Origin: Rhodobacteraceae bacterium UBA996
GTDB lineage: Bacteria > Pseudomonadota > Alphaproteobacteria > Rhodobacterales > Rhodobacteraceae
Assembly (NCBI GenBank): GCA_002291955.1
Contig: DBBA01000153.1
Coordinates: 1-7,196, forward strand
Length of the DNA: 7,196 nt
Reading direction: 5' to 3'
In this document: one piece after another, positions 1-4,717 of the stretch
Position numbering within the stretch: the stretch's first letter is position 1
Layout: every line of letters starts with the position of its first letter
Made by a program: the position numbers and the translations under genes
The notes under the pieces: model-generated
The model's input: the letters and a program-made list of their open reading frames with translations, nothing else
What the model was told of the DNA's origin: nothing
The model's database searches: none

Positions 1-204
1 GTGGACCGGATGCTGTCCCCCGCCCCCGGGCTGCCCCTGACCGTGCGCGAGGAACCCACGCTCGACATCGGCCAGGCGGTCCTGCGCCACGGCACCGCCG
101 AGACCCGGATCGACCTGACCGCCGTCGCCGAAGCCGCCCGCAGCGGCATCGCCGCGCTCTATGCCCTGACCCAGTCGCCCGAGGAGGAGAGACGCCGTGC
201 CTGA
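1..204 (+). CDS. fliH: FliH-like flagellar export protein, C-terminal fragment
   Basis: This is the last 67 codons of a gene that begins before the window; the GTG at base 1 is most likely an internal valine. The visible pattern is a short beta-rich segment (residues 12-35, with LTVREEPTLDIGQAVLRHG) followed by a basic/acidic helix (IDLTAVAEAARSGIAALYAL). This matches the end of FliH/YscL-family proteins, where a 'dp.l..G...ve...G..D' stretch precedes a terminal helix. FliH binds the flagellar export ATPase FliI and links it to the export gate and C-ring. The call rests mainly on this C-terminal pattern and on fliN and fliP following directly. The stop overlaps the fliN start by 8 bases, and the run GAGGAGGAGA at 181-190, inside this gene, serves as the fliN ribosome binding site. 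Another protein of the flagellar cluster remains possible, since two thirds of the gene is not visible. Confidence 0.6.
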   Translation: MDRMLSPAPGLPLTVREEPTLDIGQAVLRHGTAETRIDLTAVAEAARSGIAALYALTQSPEEERRRA

Positions 205-472
205 CCCCCTGAACGGAACCGGGAACCCCTTCACGCGGGTCCCGGTCGAGGTGACGATCTCGGTGGGCAAGGCGCGCCCCACGGTCGGCGAGCTGTTGCA
301 ATTGCAACCCGATTCCGTGCTGCCGCTTGACAGCCGGATCGAGGATCCGGTGGAACTGTATGTCGGCGAACGGCTGATCGCGCGGGGCGAACTGCAGGAA
401 CTGGAAGGGGCCGAGGCCGGGCAGCTGGCCGTCCGCCTGACCGAGGTCGTCGATCCCGGGCAGGCGGTCTGA
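197..472 (+). CDS. fliN: Flagellar motor switch protein FliN
   Basis: FliN is a C-ring component at the cytoplasmic face of the flagellar basal body. It takes part in rotation switching and in docking FliH/FliI during export. The 91-residue product is nearly all one SpoA (surface presentation of antigens) domain, from about residue 15 to 86. It shows the typical order: VPVEVTISVGKA, then VGELLQLQPDSVLPLD, then the VELYVGERLIARGEL strand pair, then LAVRLTEVV. FliN proteins are commonly 80-140 residues, so this is a short form lacking the long N-terminal extension. The start is GTG at 197, with the strong purine-rich GAGGAGGAGA at 181-190 upstream, and it overlaps the preceding gene by 8 bases, which suggests translational coupling. 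fliP begins 4 bases after the stop. The family assignment is secure; FliM is excluded by length. Confidence 0.9.
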   Translation: MPDPLNGTGNPFTRVPVEVTISVGKARPTVGELLQLQPDSVLPLDSRIEDPVELYVGERLIARGELQELEGAEAGQLAVRLTEVVDPGQAV

Positions 473-476
473 CCCG

Positions 477-1253
477 ATGATCCCGACGCAGCCTGGCGCC
501 GTCCGTGGCCGCCCTGGGCCCTTGACCCGGCACGTCGCGGCGGCCCTGGCCGGGCTGGCGCTGGCGCTTGGCCTGACGGGTCAGGCCGCGGCACAGGACC
601 TGACCCTGTCGCTGGGCGAAGGCGGGCTGAGCGGGGTCAGCCTGCAGCTGATCATCCTGCTGACGCTCCTCAGCTTTGCCCCGGCGCTGGTCATCACCGT
701 CACCTGCTTTCCCTTCATCGTCACGGTCCTGGCGATCCTGCGGCAGGCCATCGGGCTGCAGCAGTCGCCGCCCAACATGCTGATTGTGGCGCTGGCGCTG
801 TTCCTCAGCTGGTACGTCATGGAACCCGTCCTGACCGAGGCCTGGACCGCCGGTCTGCAACCGCTGGTCGAGGGGACGCTGCCGCCCGAGCAGGCCTTTG
901 CCGCGGGGATGGACCCGTTCCGCACCTTCATGGGCGCCCGGGTGGACCTCGAGACGCTCGCGCGGATGTCGGAACTGCGGGGCGCGGCCCTGCCCGAGCT
1001 GCCCCGCGACACCGACCTGTCGATCCTGGTGCCGTCGTTCCTGTTGTCCGAGATCGCCCGCGCGTTCCAGGTCGGCTTCCTGATCTTCATGCCGTTCCTG
1101 ATCATCGACCTGGTCGTGGCCGCGGTGCTGATGTCGATGGGGATGATGATGGTGCCGCCCGCCATCGTGTCCCTGCCGTTCAAGCTGGCGTTCTTCGTGG
1201 TGGCCGACGGCTGGGCCATCGTGTCCGAGGCGCTGGTGACCGGCTACCTCTGA
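477..1253 (+). CDS. fliP: Flagellar type III secretion export gate protein FliP
   Basis: FliP forms, with FliQ and FliR, the export gate in the inner membrane through which flagellar subunits are secreted. The 258-residue product has a cleavable signal peptide (hydrophobic core about residues 20-35, likely cleavage after the AAA at 37-39), as usual for FliP. The first membrane region is at 56-88, followed by the signature LRQAIGLQQSPPN (88-100) and a second segment LIVALALFLSWYVMEPV (102-118). After a periplasmic stretch come ILVPSFLLSEIARAFQVGFLIFMPFLIIDLVVA in pieces (183-215), the methionine-rich MSMGMMMVPP (219-228) and LPFKLAFFVVADGW (233-246). Length is normal for the family. The ATG at 477 has an AGGCGG at 462-467, nine bases upstream. 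One oddity is that the usual TSFTRI-type motif after the first helix reads TCFPFI (residues 76-81). The gene ends the flagellar block and overlaps the convergent rhomboid gene by 10 bases. Confidence 0.95.
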   Translation: MIPTQPGAVRGRPGPLTRHVAAALAGLALALGLTGQAAAQDLTLSLGEGGLSGVSLQLIILLTLLSFAPALVITVTCFPFIVTVLAILRQAIGLQQSPPNMLIVALALFLSWYVMEPVLTEAWTAGLQPLVEGTLPPEQAFAAGMDPFRTFMGARVDLETLARMSELRGAALPELPRDTDLSILVPSFLLSEIARAFQVGFLIFMPFLIIDLVVAAVLMSMGMMMVPPAIVSLPFKLAFFVVADGWAIVSEALVTGYL

Positions 1254-1909
1254 CCCCCGGGCGCCCGCTCGCGCAGCCCCAGCGCGGCGGCCGCCCCGGC
1301 CAGGCACCCGCCCAGATGCGTCTCCCAGGCCAGCTGCCCCTGCATCGCCCACCACAGGACCACGTTCAGCAGGACCAGAAGCGCCACGAACCGCAGGACC
1401 GGCCCGGTCGGCAGCCCCTCGTCGCGCCGCGCCTGCCATTCCCAGGCGGCCAGCGCGCCCGCCAGCCCGAACAGCGCGCCCGACGCGCCGACCATCGGCC
1501 GCAGCGTCGGCGCCAGCAGACCGAAGGCGACCGCGCCGCCCAGCGCGGACAGCGCATAGATCGCCAGGAACCGCCGCGGCCCCACGCGCGCCACGACCTC
1601 GCGCCCCAGCGACCACAGCGTCATCATGTTGACGACCAGATGCAGTGCGCCCGCGTGCAGAAGGGCATAGGTCGCGAACATCACGACCGGCTGCCCGGGA
1701 AAGTTCGGCCGCCAGTCGCGCAGCAGGCCGGGCCAGAACCCGCCGTATTCATAGACGGCCAGCCGAAGCCGCGGCATCTGGATCAGCCCAAGGTCGGCCA
1801 GCTGCAGGGTCGCCTCGATGGCGATGCAGGGCACCGCCACCGCCAGCACGGCCCATAGCCCGCGCTCCCCGGATCGCACCGCTGCCCGGTCCGGAACATC
1901 ACCGGCCAC
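1244..1909 (-). CDS. Rhomboid-family intramembrane serine protease
   Basis: Rhomboids cleave membrane-anchored substrates within or near the bilayer using a Ser-His dyad. The 221-residue product shows the expected landmarks in order: HAGALHLVVNM (H85, H90, N94), which matches the conserved H-x4-H-x3-N of GlpG-type enzymes; GASG with the catalytic serine at S143; and ETHLGG with the catalytic histidine at H198. About six hydrophobic segments are visible (roughly 19-37, 76-100, 113-133, 139-157, 171-188, 195-211), consistent with a basic six-helix bacterial rhomboid without extra domains. The proposed start is GTG, 15 bases after the stop of the upstream TPR lipoprotein gene; a second in-frame GTG at codon 11 is possible. 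The spacing implies co-transcription with the lipoprotein gene. The 3' end overlaps the end of fliP by 10 bases, tail to tail. Substrate unknown. All catalytic residues are present, so I expect an active protease. Confidence 0.92.
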   Translation of the reverse strand: MAGDVPDRAAVRSGERGLWAVLAVAVPCIAIEATLQLADLGLIQMPRLRLAVYEYGGFWPGLLRDWRPNFPGQPVVMFATYALLHAGALHLVVNMMTLWSLGREVVARVGPRRFLAIYALSALGGAVAFGLLAPTLRPMVGASGALFGLAGALAAWEWQARRDEGLPTGPVLRFVALLVLLNVVLWWAMQGQLAWETHLGGCLAGAAAALGLRERAPGGQR

Positions 1910-1924
1910 GGTGCGCGCCCGGCC

Positions 1925-4459
1925 TCACGGCTGGGTCCCGCCTCCGGGGGCCGTGGATGGGGCCGGGGCGTCGGCCGCACTAGGCGCCGGCGCCGCAGCC
2001 TCTGCGGCCGCAGCCGCCTCGGCGGCCGCGCGCAGCGCCGCAATCTCGGTCCGCGCCCGCTCGAACTGGGCGCGCGTGTCGGCCGGACCCGCCACGGCCA
2101 GCGCGCGTTCGTACTGGGCAATCGCCCCGGCCGCGTCGCCCGACTGCTGCAGCGCCACCGCCAGATGGTACTGCACCAGCGGATCGCCGGGCAGCCCCAG
2201 CGCGGCGGGCCGCAGATGCTCCAGCGCCTCGTCCACCAGGCCGCGCCGCAGGGCGATCCAGCCATAGGTGTCCTGCAACTGCGGCACGTTCACCCCGCGC
2301 AGGCGCCGCGCGATGGTCCAGGCACGGTCCAGACTGGCCGGATCCTCCCGGTAGGCCGAGATCAGGCTGGCAAGGTTGTTTGCGACGATCACGTTGGACG
2401 TGTCGGCGGCATACAGCTCCTCGTAGATCGCGATGGCGCCGTCGATGTCACCCGCGGCCTCCAGCTCGCCCGCCAGCGCCCACTTCAGGTTGGGCGCCTC
2501 GGGGGCCGCCACCATCGCCTCGCGCAGGACGGCCGTCGCGGCCTCGGGGCCCTCGGTCTGCCGGGTCAGCGCATAGAGCGCCCGCCAGACGGGTTCCGCC
2601 TGCGGCTGCTCGCCGGCAAGCTGGCGGTACACCGCCATCGCCTCGTCGGTGCGGCCGAGCGCCGCCAGACTGGCCGCGCGCAGGTAGCGCAGCGTCGGCT
2701 CGTCCGGTGTCTCGGCCAGCCGGGTGTCGAGGAAGGACAGCGCCGCGTCATAGCGCCCGGCGGTGAAATGCGCCTGCACGATCGGCACCGCCGTGGCGGA
2801 CGCATCGCCCATCTCGGCCGCCATCCCTTCGAGGAAGGCGATCGCCTCGTCCGGGCGTTGTTCCGCCGCCAGCCGCGCCAGCCGCAGTTGGTTCGCCGCG
2901 CCCACCGCCTCGTCCGTCTCCTGGCGGCGCAGGGTGGCCTCGACCTGGTCGAAGCGCGGCCAGTCCTGCTGCCGGATGTACAGGTTCCCCAGCTCGGACA
3001 GGAGCGCCACGTTGCCCGGGCTGATCCGCAGCGCATCGATCAGCACACTTTCGGCCCCGTCCACCCGGTCGGCGGCCAGCAGCGCGGCGACATAGCGCAG
3101 GCTTTCCGCGGGCGCCTGCTGCGACGCCTCGACCGCCAGCGCCAGCATCTCCAGCGACAGGTCGCGGTTGCCGTTGCGCCCGTGCGCCTCGGCCATCAGC
3201 GTCAGAAGCTGCGGATCGTTCGGTGCGCGGTCCAGCGCCACCCGCAGCGCGGCAATCGCGGCATCGCCCTGGTCGGTCCCGATCAGCTCGGCCGCCCGCA
3301 GCTTCAGCGCCTCGACCTGCGCGGGGTCGTTGGCCAGCACCTCCTCGACCCGCTGCCGCGCGGCAACGGCGTTTCCGGTGGCCTGCAGCATCTGCGCCAG
3401 CGCGACCTTGAGGTTGTTGACCTCCTCGGACGGCTCGCGGCCGGTGACCAGCGCCTCCATCTCGGCCACGGCCTCGGCCTGGCGCCCGGCGTCGAAGTCG
3501 ATCCCGGCGCGCAGGGCCCGGAAGGTTCCGGCATCGGTCCCTGCCGCCTCGGCCGCCGCGATGATCGCATCCAGCTCGGCCCGCGCCGCGTCGCCGCCGC
3601 GCACGTCGTTCAGGAACCGCACCAGCAGCACCTGCGCCTCGCGGTCGGGCGCCGCCGGGTCGATCCGGCCGCGCAGCACGGCCTCGGCCTTGTCGGGCTC
3701 CTCCTGGCCCAGGTGCCAGCGCACCAGCGTGGCCAGAAGCTCCATGTTGTCGGGCTCGGCGGCCAGCATCTCGATCAGCTGCGCCTCGACGCCCGCGGTA
3801 TCGCCCAGCTGGCTGAGCAGGCCCAGCCGCAACTGCACCAGACGCGGCTCGTCGAACCCGGCGGCACGGGCGGCATCCAGCTCGGCCAGCGCCTCGGACA
3901 GCTCGCCCTCGCGGATGTGGTTGTCGATCACCGCATCGCGCAGCACCAGATCGTCGGGCAGGACCGCGATCAGCGCCTTGGCGTCTGCCGCGGCCTGCCG
4001 CCGGGCCGCCGCATCCTCGGCCACCACGGCGGCGCGATACCGCAGCGCCGCGTCGATGGCCCGCGCCGTGTCGGCCGACGCATCGGCCTCGATCGCCACG
4101 CGGCCGTGCACCTCGGCCTCTTCCCAGTCACCCGCCGACAGCGCCATCCGCGCCAGTTCCGTCCGCGCCTCGACCATGCCGGGGTCCTGCTCGACGATGA
4201 ACAAGTACTGCCGGTACGCCTCGGGCAGGTCGCCGTGCGCCCGCATGGCGCGGGCGAACTCCAGCCGCGCCTCCATCAGGTTGGGGTTCAGCTGGAACAC
4301 GTTGCGGAACTCGACGATGGCGCGGTCGATGTCGCCGGCCGCCAGACGCTCCATCCCGCTGCGGAAATGCTGGTCGGCGCGTTCTTCAGCCGAATCGCAG
4401 CCGGCCAGCAGCAGGACCGCAGCAAGAACGGCACACTTCCCCAGAGACCATGCGGACAA
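1925..4459 (-). CDS. Large TPR-repeat lipoprotein, PrsT-like, exopolysaccharide locus
   Basis: The 844-residue product starts with a lipoprotein signal: a hydrophobic core at residues 9-19 and lipobox LAGC with the lipidated cysteine at 21. Asp at 22 is a +2 residue that in E. coli favours inner-membrane retention. From about residue 30 to 800 it is built of tandem 34-residue helical hairpins of TPR type, for example AGDIDRAIVEFRNVFQLNPN (41-60) and GDAAGAIAQYERALAVAGP (774-792). The C-terminal part has ANNLASLIS (693-701), QDTYGWIALRRGLVDEALEHL (in the span 729-749) and YHLAVALQQSGD (764-775). This pattern is typical of the PEP-CTERM/XrtA-system TPR lipoproteins (PrsT, about 900 residues). 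The protein ends in an Ala/Pro-rich tail (805-844). Such proteins are thought to scaffold exopolysaccharide assembly or export; no enzymatic motif is visible. The start is TTG, supported by GGAG seven bases upstream and by the position of the lipobox. Divergent to the chain-length gene. An AlgK/PelB-like scaffold is the main alternative. Confidence 0.85.
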   Translation of the reverse strand: MSAWSLGKCAVLAAVLLLAGCDSAEERADQHFRSGMERLAAGDIDRAIVEFRNVFQLNPNLMEARLEFARAMRAHGDLPEAYRQYLFIVEQDPGMVEARTELARMALSAGDWEEAEVHGRVAIEADASADTARAIDAALRYRAAVVAEDAAARRQAAADAKALIAVLPDDLVLRDAVIDNHIREGELSEALAELDAARAAGFDEPRLVQLRLGLLSQLGDTAGVEAQLIEMLAAEPDNMELLATLVRWHLGQEEPDKAEAVLRGRIDPAAPDREAQVLLVRFLNDVRGGDAARAELDAIIAAAEAAGTDAGTFRALRAGIDFDAGRQAEAVAEMEALVTGREPSEEVNNLKVALAQMLQATGNAVAARQRVEEVLANDPAQVEALKLRAAELIGTDQGDAAIAALRVALDRAPNDPQLLTLMAEAHGRNGNRDLSLEMLALAVEASQQAPAESLRYVAALLAADRVDGAESVLIDALRISPGNVALLSELGNLYIRQQDWPRFDQVEATLRRQETDEAVGAANQLRLARLAAEQRPDEAIAFLEGMAAEMGDASATAVPIVQAHFTAGRYDAALSFLDTRLAETPDEPTLRYLRAASLAALGRTDEAMAVYRQLAGEQPQAEPVWRALYALTRQTEGPEAATAVLREAMVAAPEAPNLKWALAGELEAAGDIDGAIAIYEELYAADTSNVIVANNLASLISAYREDPASLDRAWTIARRLRGVNVPQLQDTYGWIALRRGLVDEALEHLRPAALGLPGDPLVQYHLAVALQQSGDAAGAIAQYERALAVAGPADTRAQFERARTEIAALRAAAEAAAAAEAAAPAPSAADAPAPSTAPGGGTQP

Positions 4460-4466
4460 GGGACAA

Positions 4467-4470
4467 CTCC
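4467..4470 (-). promoter_or_regulatory. Ribosome binding site deciding the TTG start of the TPR lipoprotein
   Basis: On the minus strand GGAG lies exactly seven bases before TTG (4459-4457). TTG is the only nearby in-frame start that gives a complete lipoprotein signal peptide. An ATG overlapping this site (4472-4470) is out of frame and would yield only 28 codons. A TTG start usually lowers initiation, so this large scaffold may be made in modest amounts (inference). Confidence 0.7.
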
Positions 4471-4480
4471 ATCGGAACCC

Positions 4481-4633
4481 ACAATCGCCGCGGGTTGTAG
4501 CAGCCGGACCGGGGCCGTGCCAGTCTGGCGCGCGTCACGCCTGCGTGGCGGCCCGGCACGCGACAATCGGACCGGGCCGCCCGGCATTGTCCCGCGCGGG
4601 CAACCCGGGACGACCCGGCGCACCCGTGATTGT
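4481..4633. repeat. Four dispersed ACAAT/ATTGT half-sites in the divergent intergenic region
   Basis: ACAAT occurs on the plus strand at 4481-4485 and 4563-4567, and as its complement ATTGT at 4586-4590 and 4629-4633. Each copy is preceded by C or G (SACAAT), and three continue as ACAATC. The first copy sits at the predicted start of the minus-strand transcript, the middle two form an inverted pair (GACAAT-N18-ATTGTC, 4562-4591), and the last overlaps the -35 box of the plus-strand promoter. By eye I find only one other copy in the rest of the window (783-787, inside fliP). The layout fits binding sites of one regulator controlling both directions; that role is inferred. Confidence 0.45.
4494..4523 (-). 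promoter_or_regulatory. Candidate promoter for the TPR lipoprotein-rhomboid unit
   Basis: Read on the minus strand, CTGGCA (4523-4518) is separated by 18 bases from TACAAC (4499-4494). Each hexamer matches the housekeeping sigma consensus at four of six positions. Transcription would start near 4487, leaving a leader of about 27 bases before the TTG start, which comfortably includes the GGAG site. An ACAATC...GGTTGT imperfect inverted repeat (4481-4498) covers the -10 box and predicted start, as an operator would. The hexamers are weak, so this is only a plausible candidate. Confidence 0.35.
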
Positions 4634-4658
4634 GGCAACGCGCACGACACCCTATATT
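4630..4658 (+). promoter_or_regulatory. Candidate sigma70-type promoter of the chain-length/tyrosine kinase operon
   Basis: TTGTGG (4630-4635) and TATATT (4653-4658) are separated by exactly 17 bases, the optimal spacing for the housekeeping sigma factor. The -10 box matches five of six consensus positions and stands out as the most AT-rich hexamer in a very GC-rich region; the -35 keeps the TTG that matters most in alphaproteobacteria. Transcription would start at about 4664-4666, giving a leader of about 53 bases before the ATG at 4718. An ATTGT word shared with other sites in the intergenic region overlaps the -35 box, so binding there would be expected to block the promoter. Confidence 0.6.
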
Positions 4659-4662
4659 GACG

Positions 4663-4687
4663 CATGGGCGCCATCGCGGCGCCCGTG
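4663..4687 (+). other. Stem-loop at the predicted 5' end of the chain-length operon transcript
   Basis: GGGCGCC (4666-4672) and GGCGCCC (4678-4684) are perfect complements around the five-base loop ATCGC. The stem can extend outward by a U-G, an A-U and a C-G pair to CAUGGGCGCC/GGCGCCCGUG (4663-4672 with 4678-4687), about ten pairs. It lies directly at the predicted transcription start, and would bury the upstream ATG at 4664. It is followed by no T-run, so it is not a terminator. Possible roles are a 5' mRNA stabilising hairpin or a DNA operator just downstream of the -10 box. Confidence 0.5.
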
Positions 4688-4705
4688 GTCGTATGTGCGC
4701 TGGAT

Positions 4706-4710
4706 GGGAG
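4706..4710 (+). promoter_or_regulatory. Ribosome binding site deciding the ATG at 4718
   Basis: GGGAG is placed seven bases before ATG 4718. The upstream in-frame ATG at 4664 has no such site and lies at or before the predicted transcription start, so 4718 is the preferred start of the chain-length protein. Confidence 0.7.
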
Positions 4711-4717
4711 CATCGGC

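Noticed and set aside
781..790. Ten-base repeat TGATTGTGGC shared between fliP and the plus-strand promoter (4627-4636)
   Set aside because: The fliP copy encodes conserved membrane residues; a single shared ten-mer in 7 kb is compatible with chance.
231..1616. 461-codon minus-strand frame across fliN, fliP and part of the rhomboid gene
   Set aside because: It spans two unrelated genes and reads as Arg/Gly/Ala-rich low complexity with no family features.
1960..2040. GCC/GCG-rich repetitive stretch at the end of the lipoprotein gene
   Set aside because: It encodes the Ala/Pro-rich tail and is not a regular tandem repeat or mobile element end.
4387..4472. 28-codon upstream ORF (ATG 4472, minus strand) overlapping the lipoprotein start
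   Set aside because: Its ATG overlaps the GGAG used for the TTG start, and it has no ribosome site of its own; likely chance.
4503..4522. TGGCACG on the minus strand as a possible sigma54 -24 element
   Set aside because: The TTGC of the -12 element is absent at the required spacing (the sequence there is CGGT).
2165..4660. 831-codon open frame on the plus strand, antisense to the TPR lipoprotein
   Set aside because: It is rich in Arg, Gln, His and Gly with no domain pattern, as expected from the complement of GC-rich, Ala/Glu/Asp-rich coding DNA. The minus-strand frame has a lipobox, TPR periodicity and a ribosome site.
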